From Roseateles aquatilis (GTDB taxonomy: Bacteria; Pseudomonadota; Gammaproteobacteria; Burkholderiales; Burkholderiaceae_C): DNA of 64,000 bases. The notes beneath the pieces are model-generated. The model was not told the DNA's origin. It worked only from the letters and a program-made list of their open reading frames with translations, and did no database searches. The stretch's first letter is position 1. Each line of letters opens with the position of its first letter. Where the stretch lies: assembly GCF_002205645.1 (NCBI RefSeq), contig NZ_NIOF01000004.1:310001-374000 (forward strand), read 5' to 3'. Made by a program: the position numbers and the translations under genes. This document shows positions 8,301 to 15,561 of this stretch, in pieces.

Positions 8301-9993
8301 ACCGGATGCGGTCAAGGCATTGACGATCGACCAGTTCCGAGCCTTGTCGTCGCCCCAGTCGCTGACGCCCGACGCCGTGGCCATGCTCACCGCGGCGCAG
8401 ATCGCGGTCATCCAGCCCGGTGCCTGGAGGGCGGTAAACGGCGCCTGGCTCGGCGCCCTGTCCGCGCAGGCCTTCGCCGCCGTGCCGAGCAATGCGTTTG
8501 GCAACTTCGGCGCCTCCGCGCTGCGGAGCCTGACCGCCGCGCAGGTCCAGGGCATGACCGTGGAGCAGTTCGCCGCGATCGCCGATCCCGAGTGGATCCC
8601 GTTGTCCGCGGTCGCCGGCATCCGGCCGGACCAGTTGCGTCTGGCAACGGACTGGGACTCGGTGAGCGCACGTTGGCTCAACGCCCTGTCCACCGATGCC
8701 TTCGCGGCGATTCCCGCCTCCGGCATCAACCAGATGTCGCTGGCCGCCTTGCAGGGTCTTGACGCCGCGCATCGCGCCATCGCCTTGAAGAGCGCCAACG
8801 CGATCCATGCCGGCTATGTCGCCACCGGGTCCGGCGACGCGACGCTGAACTACGACTCCGTGCTGGCCATGCTGCAGCAGATGCAGGGCCAGATCGGCGC
8901 GGACGGCCTGACCGCCGCCCAGTTCAGCACCTTCACGAGCACGCTGGCCAGCGCCAAGGCGCTGGATGGCACCCAGAGCTACGTGTCGTCGCTGATGTCC
9001 AGCATGATCAAGGAAGGGGTCTGCGTGAACATGAGCGCCGCCGCCTTCACTGCGTCCATCAACGAATGGTTCCTGGGCATCGACGGCCATCTTGACTCCG
9101 GCTACACCGATGTGTCGGACCTGGCCCTGTTCAATGGTTCGATCCAGCAGGCCGCGAAGGGCGTCAGCCAAGGCGGCATCGGCGACTGCGGCGTGGTCTC
9201 CACGCTGGTCGATTTCGCCACCCTGGCACCTGAGCGGCTGTCCGGCCTGATCGGCGCCAACGGCAACGGCACCTACGCCGTCAAGCTCTACGACGGCAAC
9301 CACAACCCGGTCTTCGTGACGGTGGACAGCACCGTGGCGAACTATGGCACCGCCATCGGTGCCGGCAGTTGGACGCGGCTCATGGAGGATGCGCTCTCCA
9401 AGGCCACCACCGACGGCAACAACACCGGCATGTGGGGAGGCGGCACTGCCTCGGGGCTGGCCGGCAACTACACGTTCACGACGATGAACACGCTGACCGG
9501 CGGTGGCTACAGCGGGTACGGCACGGCTGCATCGGCCTACGATGCGATCGTCGCGGCCTTCAAGGACGGTTCGAGCCTGGTCACCTACTCGTGCTTCAAG
9601 CAGGGCACGACGGGGGCGGATGGCAAGACCAACCTGGTGAACAGCCATGCGTTCGCCGTCGTGGGCATCGATCCGGACAACGGCAAGATCATCTTCCGCA
9701 ATCCATGGTCGTCCAACCTCCAGTTCGAGCTTTCCGCGGCGGAGCTGGATGCCGTGCCCGGCAGCGGCTACTTCGACATCACGCGCATGCCCGACGAGTA
9801 CGGCGCCAGCATGCTGTCCGCCTCGATCGCCCAGGCGCAAGCGAAGACGATGTCGATGAATCCGACCGACCCGACCGCGCTGATCCAGGCGATGTCCAGC
9901 TTCGACGTCCCGCCCGCGATGCCGACGGCCAGCAATCCTGCCGCCAGCTCGCCGCCGATCCTGGGCGGCCTGGCCTCCCCGCACAAGGGCTGA
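2311..9993 (+). CDS. Giant octapeptide-repeat protein with C-terminal calpain-like cysteine protease domain; predicted type I secretion substrate
   Basis: This is a 2560-aa protein. From about residue 1 to 2140 it consists of octapeptides of the form (L/M/I)(S/T)xxx(V/I/L)xA, such as LSPAQVAA. These are organised in a super-repeat of 77 residues: W(L/F/I)NA, five octapeptides, a hexapeptide, two octapeptides and a 12-residue Trp-containing segment. I count about 26 copies. Residues ~2270-2490 resemble peptidase family C2 (calpain). GGIGDCG carries Cys2293, NSHAFAV carries His2446 and FRNPW carries Asn2464, in the right order and spacing for the Cys-His-Asn triad. There is no N-terminal signal peptide and no RTX nonapeptide. 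A polar 60-residue tail follows the protease and may hold the secretion signal. Export by the neighbouring TolC/ABC/HlyD genes is inferred. Target and Ca2+ dependence are unknown. Confidence 0.85.
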   Translation: MTPLSNLNALSQAEFSALSAQDLAHVPTSAIGTLDMAHCQWLSSAQIAAMTASQLHALTAQQIGVLTPQQIAAMHQPQSLSLAAVGSLSGPQMAAMVNGWSYFSVAWLSALTPAARAGITAQRIPGLRRWSTLPAAFINDLAPATIAAIPALRIGRLMATTVAGLTAATVAGLSAGQFSSFTKFADLSEDGTRGLRAAVVKSWTPAQVALLAHIEALAPDAVSALSAAQVAALGQDAWPKASAAWLNALSADVLATVPFTTIGRLSATVAAGLSPSTIRAMNPAQIAALPAFGSLSLAAVAALSPDQVAALAQGLISVGADWFNALSPDALRAIPVGNIPALSSAVVQGLTATTLGAMSAQQLAAIPHPELISPTTIAALTAAQIASFTIDWSSVGADSLNALPRDAVASLSVADIGKISPAAVPALDANMLSGMSAPQLAAIPSPELLSTQAAAVRTAALGPADWTLVTAAWLNAQSPEVIATFAPTDLAKMPAAVAPGLVASTITALSPTQLAAVPALGTLSSPAVAAISPAQVGAIGTTAWASFSAAWLNALSAQAVAAIPAGSAGSNQISTAACRTLSADFVRALSPQQISSMHVDAFSTAAVAAMSGAQVAAITFSFYWMNASWFNALSPQALAAVPATAFSQISASTVAGLGASTISVLSPTQIASLTLIGSLSPIAAAALSPAQASTITQGLGNVSPAWINGLSAATVAALQPVAFRQLSNATIQGLSVATASALSADQWAALPAPEMLSTDAAAIRNAVLGPWASTKWATLGADWFNALSPAELATLPAGGLSLIPTTAIAGLSAGTVAALSPRQIAALSNPELLSPAAAASLTAAQVNALQTGWAAVGGDWLNALSSSAIAAIPVGAMAQLSKTAVAALGANAVGAMTVAQLTSMTQLSSLTTLATQGVSAAAVRAMTPQQIRMLVHIDGLSPDAVSALTAAQVASISVGWNNMQPAWLSALSTDAIAAIPPAGIAKLRSDSLRALSPGAITAMSMAQLTALANPEVLSPDTIRAMSPAQIVALSHVENLSFAAVAALSADQAAALPSLASMRAGWINALSPTALSAIAPTLVQSLTPSVVSQLTATTVAALTPAQLGAMSNASYLSPAAVAGLTAAQTPVFLPSDWLRMGFDTLSASALAAIPTSVLGQLDPKMTSSLKAAVAAAMTPQQIAAMPSPDTLPVSVVAALTGPQLGAILARQGTLRSDWLNVLQPAAIAVIPSSIVARISDQAIGKLPAGTIAAMSTEQLSALAHLELLAPSAVAGLTASQIANLPAPWDRVSGAWIGALSPAAIAAIPLTGVGRFSAAAVAALDASTVRAMTAEQVGALADPALLAPASVAALSAAQVGAIANHLDHVSAGWIDALSAQAIAALPAAAIGAWSPSIVQGLSTAVLSAMSIAQLAAIPSPELLSPEAAAIRVNALAPTDWALAGADRLNGQTSAFIASIAVADIAKLSPSVAPGLAASTIAALTPAQLAVLPALGTLSPAAIAAISPAQAGAIAAATWSTITATWLNTLSAPTVAAIPAGNAGSAQISSAACKALSADFIRALSPKQIGSMHVDSFPAAAVGTLSSAQVAAITFTFFYMNANWFNALSLDGLAGVPPSGCGQITAATTAGLGVSTVAALSPAQVGSMKYVGSLSLGAVAALSPAQVGALSQGLGGVNASWLGALSPSAFAALPPAALASLSTSVLAQLSTAMVSQMSIDQLAALPSASLSSDANAVRSAALGPWASVTWTQVGADWINGLSPSDLATLPGGGISLLTATTIQGLSAATVAALSPRQVAALSSPQSLSTGAVAALSAAQVSTLQIGWNAVGSAWLNALSPAAVAALPVGAMAQLSGAAIGGLTATAVSALSGPQLMAMKNLGSLSSAGSQGITADAIRAMPPEQIARLSCPQGLSAAAVGALSAAQVSNISSSFGNMWGAWFNAMTPEAFAAIPPAAMKTLYTGAIGQLSAATVGAMTLDQLASLTNIGLLSADGIKGLRPDAVKALTIDQFRALSSPQSLTPDAVAMLTAAQIAVIQPGAWRAVNGAWLGALSAQAFAAVPSNAFGNFGASALRSLTAAQVQGMTVEQFAAIADPEWIPLSAVAGIRPDQLRLATDWDSVSARWLNALSTDAFAAIPASGINQMSLAALQGLDAAHRAIALKSANAIHAGYVATGSGDATLNYDSVLAMLQQMQGQIGADGLTAAQFSTFTSTLASAKALDGTQSYVSSLMSSMIKEGVCVNMSAAAFTASINEWFLGIDGHLDSGYTDVSDLALFNGSIQQAAKGVSQGGIGDCGVVSTLVDFATLAPERLSGLIGANGNGTYAVKLYDGNHNPVFVTVDSTVANYGTAIGAGSWTRLMEDALSKATTDGNNTGMWGGGTASGLAGNYTFTTMNTLTGGGYSGYGTAASAYDAIVAAFKDGSSLVTYSCFKQGTTGADGKTNLVNSHAFAVVGIDPDNGKIIFRNPWSSNLQFELSAAELDAVPGSGYFDITRMPDEYGASMLSASIAQAQAKTMSMNPTDPTALIQAMSSFDVPPAMPTASNPAASSPPILGGLASPHKG
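3560..8060 (+). repeat. Large internal duplication in the giant repeat gene (period about 2.91 kb)
   Basis: Two stretches, about 3560-5150 and 6480-8060, encode clearly closer relatives of each other than of other repeats. Matching landmarks are PSPELLS at 3643 and 6559, SMHVD near 4099 and 7014, and LGPWAS at 4612 and 7525. The shift is 2913-2916 bp, about 971-972 residues. This indicates duplication of a multi-repeat block in addition to the 231-bp unit. Confidence 0.75.
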
Positions 9994-10128
9994 CCCCGTC
10001 GCGCGCCGCGGCCGGCTCCGGCCGGCCGCGGCGATCACGCCAACCGAGCCATTGATTCAAGTGCACCGAGCCGGGCCGCCCTCGCGGCGGCCCGCTCCCG
10101 ACACGCGGTGGCTGCACAGGGAGTTCCC

Positions 10129-12330
10129 ATGGAACAGAACAACACCACAACCACAACCACAACCACAACCACAACCACAACCACGACCGCGGCCGATGCG
10201 CCGCCCGATTCGGGCCTGCACTGCCTCCTGTCGCTCGCCGCCCTGCACGGCATCTCCGCCGACCAGGCCCAGATCTCCCATCAATTCGGCAGCGAGGCCT
10301 TCAACGAACAGACCTTGCTGCTGGCCGCCCAGTCCCTGGGCTTCAAGGCCAAGGCGGTCCGCCAGGATCCGCGGCGACTTCAACAGGCGCCGCTGCCCGC
10401 GATTGCCCAGGACCGCCACAGCGGCAAGTTCCTGATCGTGGCGCAATGCCGCCAATCCGCCGACAAGCCGGTGCAGTTGCTCGTCCAGTACCCGGGCGAG
10501 CAACCGACGGTGCTGGCGCTGGACGACTTCCTCGCCCTGTGGACCGGCACGCTGCTGCTCTTCACGAGCAAGGCCTCCTTCGCCGGCGAGATGGCCAAGT
10601 TCGACTTCACCTGGTTCATCCCCGCCATCGTCCGTTATCGCCGCGTGCTGACCGAGGTCCTGGTGATCTCGCTGTTCATCCAGCTCATCGGGCTGGTCAC
10701 GCCGATGTTCTTCCAGGTGGTGATGGACAAGGTGCTCGTCAACCACGCGATGCGCACGCTCGACGTCGTCGCCATCGGCCTGATCTGCGCGATCGTCTTC
10801 GAGGTCGTGCTGACCGGCGTGCGGTCCTGGGTGTTCTCCTACACCAGCAACAAGATCGACGTGGAGCTGGGCGCCCGGCTGTTCCGCCACCTCGTGACCC
10901 TGCCGCTGTCCTACTTCCACGCACGGCGCGTCGGCGATTCCGTGGCCCGCATCCGCGAGCTCGAGAACATCCGCTCCTTCCTCACCGGCAATGCGCTGAC
11001 GCTGGTGCTGGACCTGCTGTTCTCGCTGGTCTTCTTCGCCGTGATGCTGTGGTACAGCCCCGCCCTCACGCTCATCGTCGCGCTGTCGATCCCGCTCTAC
11101 ATCGTGCTCTCCGTCCTGGTGACGCCGATGGTGCGCAAGCGGCTGGACGAAAAGTTCAACAAGGGCGCCGAGAACCAGTCCTTCCTGGTGGAGACCATCA
11201 GCGGCATCGACACCGTCAAGGCCATGGCCGTCGAGCCGCGCTGGATCCAGAAGTGGGAGAAGCAACTGGCCGGCTACGTCACCGCCGGCCAGTCGGTGAA
11301 CAACGTGGCCACGCTGTCCAACGGCGGCGTGACGCTGATCAGCAAGCTGGTGACCGCCGCCATCATGTGGATGGGCGCCATGCTGGTGATCGACAACAAG
11401 ATGTCGGTCGGCGAGCTGGTCGCGTTCAACATGCTGGCCGGCCAGGTCTCCAGCCCCATCCTGCGGCTGGCCCAGCTGTGGAACGACTTCCAGCAGGTCG
11501 GCATCTCCGTGTCGCGGCTCGGCGACGTGCTCAACGCGCGCCCCGAGGTCGCCGGCCAGAAAACGCGCCTGCCGCGCCTGTCGGGCGCGATCGAGTTCGA
11601 CCAGGTGGCGTTCCGCTACAAGCCCGACGCGTCGGACGTCCTGCGCGGCGTCAGCCTGAAGATCGAACCCGGCCAGGTGATCGGCATCGTGGGGCGCTCC
11701 GGCTCGGGCAAGAGCACCCTGACGCGGCTGGTCCAGCGCCTGTACGTGCCCAACCGCGGCCGCGTGCTCATCGACGGCCAGGACATCGCCGTGATCGACA
11801 CCGCCTCGCTGCGCCAGCAGGTCGGCGTGGTGTTGCAGGAGAACGTGCTGTTCAACCGGTCCATCCGGGACAACATCGCGCTGGTCAATCCGTCCCTGCC
11901 CATCGAGGCCGTCATCCAGGCCGCCAAGCTCGCCGGCGCGCACGACTTCATCTGCGAGCTGTCCGATGGCTACGACACGATGGTCGGCGAGAACGGCACC
12001 GGCCTGTCCGGCGGTCAACGCCAGCGCATCGCGATCGCGCGCGCGCTGATCGGCGACCCCCGCGTCCTGATCTTCGACGAGGCCACCAGCGCGCTGGACT
12101 ACGAATCGGAGCGGATCATCCAGGACAACATGCGCGCCATCTGCAAGGGCCGCACCGTGCTGATCATCGCCCACCGCCTGTCCGCGGTCCGCGACGCCGA
12201 CCGCATCGTGGTCATGGAACGCGGCGAGGTCGCCGAGTTCGGCACGCACGACGAGTTGCTTGCCCACCCGGACGGCATCTACACCCACCTGAATTCGCTG
12301 CAGCACGGTCTCCGCGAGGTGCAATCATGA
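10129..12330 (+). CDS. Type I secretion ABC transporter (HlyB-like) with inactive C39-like domain
   Basis: This 733-aa inner-membrane exporter energises type I secretion. Order: a 15-Thr N-terminal tract, a C39-like domain (~20-150), a six-helix ABC membrane domain (~160-460) and a nucleotide-binding domain (~490-730). The ATPase motifs are complete: Walker A GRSGSGKST (K528), signature LSGGQ (626-630), Walker B LIFDE (D650, E651) and H-loop His682. In the C39 region the peptidase DCG motif reads DSG, so the catalytic Cys is Ser28. This makes it a chaperone-like (CLD) rather than a leader-cleaving domain, as in HlyB/LktB-type exporters. ATG at 10129 is preferred over an in-frame GTG at 10108 because AGGGAG lies six bases upstream of it. 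It overlaps the HlyD gene by four bases. Confidence 0.92.
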   Translation: MEQNNTTTTTTTTTTTTTTTAADAPPDSGLHCLLSLAALHGISADQAQISHQFGSEAFNEQTLLLAAQSLGFKAKAVRQDPRRLQQAPLPAIAQDRHSGKFLIVAQCRQSADKPVQLLVQYPGEQPTVLALDDFLALWTGTLLLFTSKASFAGEMAKFDFTWFIPAIVRYRRVLTEVLVISLFIQLIGLVTPMFFQVVMDKVLVNHAMRTLDVVAIGLICAIVFEVVLTGVRSWVFSYTSNKIDVELGARLFRHLVTLPLSYFHARRVGDSVARIRELENIRSFLTGNALTLVLDLLFSLVFFAVMLWYSPALTLIVALSIPLYIVLSVLVTPMVRKRLDEKFNKGAENQSFLVETISGIDTVKAMAVEPRWIQKWEKQLAGYVTAGQSVNNVATLSNGGVTLISKLVTAAIMWMGAMLVIDNKMSVGELVAFNMLAGQVSSPILRLAQLWNDFQQVGISVSRLGDVLNARPEVAGQKTRLPRLSGAIEFDQVAFRYKPDASDVLRGVSLKIEPGQVIGIVGRSGSGKSTLTRLVQRLYVPNRGRVLIDGQDIAVIDTASLRQQVGVVLQENVLFNRSIRDNIALVNPSLPIEAVIQAAKLAGAHDFICELSDGYDTMVGENGTGLSGGQRQRIAIARALIGDPRVLIFDEATSALDYESERIIQDNMRAICKGRTVLIIAHRLSAVRDADRIVVMERGEVAEFGTHDELLAHPDGIYTHLNSLQHGLREVQS
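10145..10186 (+). repeat. Hexanucleotide microsatellite CCACAA inside the exporter gene
   Basis: Six perfect CCACAA units plus one CCACGA variant encode the Thr tract at residues 6-20 of the exporter. The unit is two codons long, so slippage would change tract length without shifting frame. Confidence 0.9.
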
Positions 12331-13670
12331 ACATCCGACATCGTCTCCAAGCCGCCGCCGAACTGCTCGGCCGTTACTGGCTCGTGACCCGCCACGCGTG
12401 GCGTCTGCAGTCCGCGGCGGGCGCGCCGGACCTCACGGCCCAGGAGGCCGAGTTCCTGCCCGCCGCGCTCGCCCTGCAGGCCAGCCCGGTGTCTCCGGCC
12501 GGACGCTGGCTCGCCCGCATCCTCATCGCGATGGTGCTGATCGTGCTGGCGTGGGCCGTCTTCGGCCAGGTGGACATCGTCACGGTCGGTCAGGGCAAGA
12601 TCGCCGTCACCGGCGAGACCAAGACCATCTCCGCGACGCAGGTCGCGAGCGTGCGCGCGCTGCACGTGGCGGAGAACCAGCAGGTGCGCGCCGGCGAGCT
12701 GCTGATCGAGCTCGACGATCGCGAGATCGACACCGAGTTCGACAAGGCCGACGGCGAGCGCCAGTCCGGGGCCGTCCAGGCCGCCATCCACCGCGCCCTG
12801 ATCGATGCGCTGACCACCGGGCGGACGCCGCGCCTGGGCGTCGTGACCGGCATCCCCGCCGAGCGCCAGCGCGCGGGCGAGCAGTTCCTGTCCGATGCGT
12901 GGAGCGAGTACGTCGCCAAGCGCGATCGCCTGGACGCCGAGATCCGGCACCATGTTGCCGCGCTGCCCATCGCCATCGAGCGCGAGAAGGACTACGAGGC
13001 GCTGGCGCAGACCCGCGACGTCTCCCAGGACGCCTGGATGCAAAGGCGCATGGCCCGCCTGGACATCGAGGGCCAGCTCGCCCAGGCCCGCAGCCAGCAG
13101 GTGGAGCTGCGCGCCAACATGCGCAAGGCGGCCGAGGACCGGCTGTCCGAGGCCACCCGCATGGCGCAGGCCGCCGCCCAGGACGTGACGAAGGCGACCG
13201 CGCGCCAGTCCTTGCTGCAACTGCGCTCGCCGGTGGACGGCACCGTGCAGCAGTTGACCGTGCACACGGTCGGCGCGGCGATCCCGGCCGCCCAGCCGCT
13301 GATGCAGATCGTGCCGACCAGCGACCGCGTCGAGTTCGAGGCCTTCATCGAGAACCGGGACGTCGGTTTCGTGCATGAGGGCCAGGAGGTCGCCGTCAAG
13401 ATCGACGCTTTCGACTACACCCGGTACGGCACCATCACCGGTCACGTCCGGCATGTGTCGCGCGACGCCATCCATGACGAGAAACGCGGCCTGCTGTACG
13501 CCGTCACGGTCGACCTCGACCAACGCCACCTGATCGTGGAAGGACGGACGCTGCCGCTGGGTCCCGGCATGTCGGGCACGGTGGACATCCGCACCGGCAC
13601 GCGGCGCGTCATCGAGTACTTCCTGTCGCCGCTGATCCAGCACCGGTCGGAAAGCCTGCGCGAGCGCTGA
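12327..13670 (+). CDS. HlyD-family periplasmic adaptor (membrane fusion protein) of type I secretion
   Basis: This 447-aa protein links the inner-membrane ABC exporter to the TolC channel. A cytoplasmic N-terminus is followed by one transmembrane helix (residues ~62-80). Next come a lipoyl/barrel-sandwich half (GQGKIAVTGETKTI, then RALHVAENQQVRAGELLIELDD), a long alpha-helical hairpin (~140-290), the second lipoyl half (LRSPVDGTVQQLTVHTVG) and a C-terminal beta-barrel (GHVRHVS, GMSGTVDIRTG). Length and order match HlyD/LapC/PrtE proteins. Its start overlaps the exporter stop (ATGA), which supports translational coupling. It is the last gene of the secretion operon. Confidence 0.92.
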   Translation: MNIRHRLQAAAELLGRYWLVTRHAWRLQSAAGAPDLTAQEAEFLPAALALQASPVSPAGRWLARILIAMVLIVLAWAVFGQVDIVTVGQGKIAVTGETKTISATQVASVRALHVAENQQVRAGELLIELDDREIDTEFDKADGERQSGAVQAAIHRALIDALTTGRTPRLGVVTGIPAERQRAGEQFLSDAWSEYVAKRDRLDAEIRHHVAALPIAIEREKDYEALAQTRDVSQDAWMQRRMARLDIEGQLAQARSQQVELRANMRKAAEDRLSEATRMAQAAAQDVTKATARQSLLQLRSPVDGTVQQLTVHTVGAAIPAAQPLMQIVPTSDRVEFEAFIENRDVGFVHEGQEVAVKIDAFDYTRYGTITGHVRHVSRDAIHDEKRGLLYAVTVDLDQRHLIVEGRTLPLGPGMSGTVDIRTGTRRVIEYFLSPLIQHRSESLRER

Positions 13671-13816
13671 GCAAAAGGCGATGCCGTCCCCCCGCGCGGG
13701 TCGATCCGGACCGACGCGGGGCACGGCTACACTGGGCCGAACGCATTGGCTTGACCCCATGTCCATTGCGCCTTCCCAACGCGCCGAACACGACGCCTTC
13801 TGAAGACGCCCGACCC

Positions 13817-14404
13817 ATGCCCTTCATTCCTCCGGTGACCAAGGCCTTCATGCTGATCTGCGTGGGCCTGTTCTGTCTGTTCAACCTGTTGCCCGGAGGG
13901 CTGGGCCTCACCGGCCTGCTGGCGCTGTGGCCGCTCAACAGCGGCCGCTTCGAGGTCTGGCAGCCCGTCACCTACGCCTTCCTGCACGGCGACATCTGGC
14001 ACCTGTTCTTCAACATGTTCGGGCTCTGGATGTTCGGCTCGGAGCTGGAGACCGTCTGGGGCGGCAAGCGCTACGCGCAGCTGCTGCTGGCCAGCGCGCT
14101 GACCGGCGCCGCGGCGCAACTGGTGTTCACGCTGGTGATGGGATCCTTCGCGCCCACCGTCGGCGCCTCGGGCGCGCTGTTCGGGCTGCTGCTGTCCTAC
14201 GGGCTGCTGTTCCCGGACCGGGTCATCATGCCGCTGTTCCCGCCGATTCCGATGAAGGCCAAGTACTTCGTCGCCATCTTCGGCGCGATCGAGCTGTTCA
14301 TGGGCATCACCGGCGGCAGCGGCATCGCGCACTTCGCGCACCTGGGCGGCATGCTGGGCGCGTGGCTCATGATCAACTACTGGCGCGGCGGCCGCCGCCG
14401 CTGA
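13817..14404 (+). CDS. Rhomboid-family intramembrane serine protease
   Basis: This 195-aa polytopic membrane protein cleaves membrane proteins within the bilayer. Rhomboid signatures are present: HGDIWHLFFNMFGLWMFG in the second helix region (HxxxxHxxxN type), catalytic Ser in GASGALFG and catalytic His in AHLGG of the last helix. About six transmembrane segments can be drawn. The ATG at 13817 begins MPFIPPVTK just before the first helix; an in-frame TTG at 13751 would add a low-complexity extension and is less likely. Rhomboid substrates cannot be read from sequence. The gene converges with the epimerase-like gene, with a hairpin between them. Confidence 0.9.
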   Translation: MPFIPPVTKAFMLICVGLFCLFNLLPGGLGLTGLLALWPLNSGRFEVWQPVTYAFLHGDIWHLFFNMFGLWMFGSELETVWGGKRYAQLLLASALTGAAAQLVFTLVMGSFAPTVGASGALFGLLLSYGLLFPDRVIMPLFPPIPMKAKYFVAIFGAIELFMGITGGSGIAHFAHLGGMLGAWLMINYWRGGRRR

Positions 14405-14433
14405 TCCGGCCACCGACCCGCGACTCCGCACCT

Positions 14434-14455
14434 GACGGCGCCCCTGGGCGCCGTC
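14434..14455. terminator. Hairpin between convergent rhomboid and epimerase genes
   Basis: A perfect 9-bp stem GACGGCGCC/GGCGCCGTC closes a CCTG tetraloop. It lies between two convergent stop codons and could terminate both transcripts. The following bases are not a clear T-run on either strand. Confidence 0.5.
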
Positions 14456-14461
14456 GTCGTC

Positions 14462-15406
14462 TCAGGCGCCGGCGGGCCGCGGTCCGGCCTCGACCGCCAA
14501 CAGCCCCTGCCGGGGCGTCGGATAACGCAGCCTCAGGCGCAGCTCGCGCTTGAGGCGGCCGTTGTCCAGGCGGCGGGACTCGTTCATGAAGCTCATCTGC
14601 ATCGGCGAGAACACCGCCGCCGCATCCGCCCGGGCGACACGCGCCGGCGGCGTCATGCCGCACAACTCGGCGGCCAGGTCGAAGTAGTCGCCCATCAGCA
14701 ACTCGCTGTCGTCGCTGGCGTGGATCACGCGCTGCGCCGGACCGCGCATCAGCGCCAGCAGGCAGGCCCGGGCCAGATCGTCGGCCTGGATGTGATTCGT
14801 GAAGACGTCGTCCTCCCGCGCCAGGACCGGCAGGCCCTTGGCGAGCCGCTCGCGCGGATGCCCGCCGTCGCGGTCGAACGCATAGATGCCGGGCACGCGC
14901 AGGATCGTCACCGCGCAGCCGGCCGCGCGACCCCAGTGCCGCAGCCGCGCCTCGGCATCGACGCGGCGCCAGGCCCGGTCGTTGGACGGGTTGGGGAGGA
15001 GAGACTCGTCGATGCGGGCGCCGCCGCAGTCGCCATAGACCCCGCTGGTGCTCGCATAGACCAGGTGCAGCGGGCTCGCGCCCCGCGCCAGCGCGGCCAG
15101 CAGGCGCCGGGTGCGCTCGTCGGTGCGGCCCTGGGTCGCGGGCGGCGCCAGGTGCAGCACGCGATCGGCCAGCCCCGCCAGGCGGCCGAGCGTGCGCGCG
15201 TCATCCAGGTCGCCGACCAGCGGAATCGCGCCCGCGGCCCGCAACGCGGCGACGCGGTCGGCGCTGCTCGTCAACGCGAACACCGTCCAGCGCCCGGCCA
15301 GCAACCGCAGCACCCGCTGCCCGACATCGCCGCAACCAATGATCAGCAAGCGGCCGCGGCGGGCGCGACGGGTGCGGGACGGCGAGGCGGGATTCGATCC
15401 GGGCAT
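14462..15406 (-). CDS. NAD(P)-dependent epimerase/dehydratase-like protein (extended SDR, YeeZ-like)
   Basis: This 314-aa Rossmann-fold protein is related to nucleoside-sugar epimerases. The dinucleotide motif is LLIIGCGDVGQRVLRLL (GxGxxG). ASTSGVYGD corresponds to the catalytic Ser/Thr-Tyr region of SDRs, but the Tyr lies in GVYG and the usual YxxxK is not evident, so catalytic activity is uncertain. VTILRVPGIY is the typical post-catalytic strand. The start is taken at the internal ATG (MPGSN); the longer frame would overlap the region upstream of the divergent reductase. Substrate is unknown. Confidence 0.8.
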   Translation of the reverse strand: MPGSNPASPSRTRRARRGRLLIIGCGDVGQRVLRLLAGRWTVFALTSSADRVAALRAAGAIPLVGDLDDARTLGRLAGLADRVLHLAPPATQGRTDERTRRLLAALARGASPLHLVYASTSGVYGDCGGARIDESLLPNPSNDRAWRRVDAEARLRHWGRAAGCAVTILRVPGIYAFDRDGGHPRERLAKGLPVLAREDDVFTNHIQADDLARACLLALMRGPAQRVIHASDDSELLMGDYFDLAAELCGMTPPARVARADAAAVFSPMQMSFMNESRRLDNGRLKRELRLRLRYPTPRQGLLAVEAGPRPAGA

Positions 15407-15561
15407 GAACGGCGCTGCGGGGCTCAGGCAAAATGGAGGCCCAGTGTACGGCTCGCGCCCTGGTCTCACGACCGCGCGGGCCGTGTCGCTTGGCCCCAGC
15501 GCGCCTTGGGCGCGCCCCTTGTTCCACTCCGTGCGGGACCCGCCCGCGCCGCCTTCGCATC

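Noticed and set aside
2311-9993. RTX-type Ca2+-binding nonapeptides in the giant protein
   Set aside because: No GGxGxDxUx repeats were found anywhere in the sequence, so it is not called an RTX toxin.
2689-10038. Very long open frames on the minus strand opposite the giant repeat gene (up to 892 codons)
   Set aside because: They are by-products of GC-rich repetitive codons; products are Arg/Gly-rich low complexity with no domain, while the plus-strand protein has a coherent repeat and catalytic triad.
10108-10128. GTG start adding MAAQGVP to the ABC exporter
   Set aside because: ATG at 10129 has AGGGAG at good spacing; the GTG has no comparable site.
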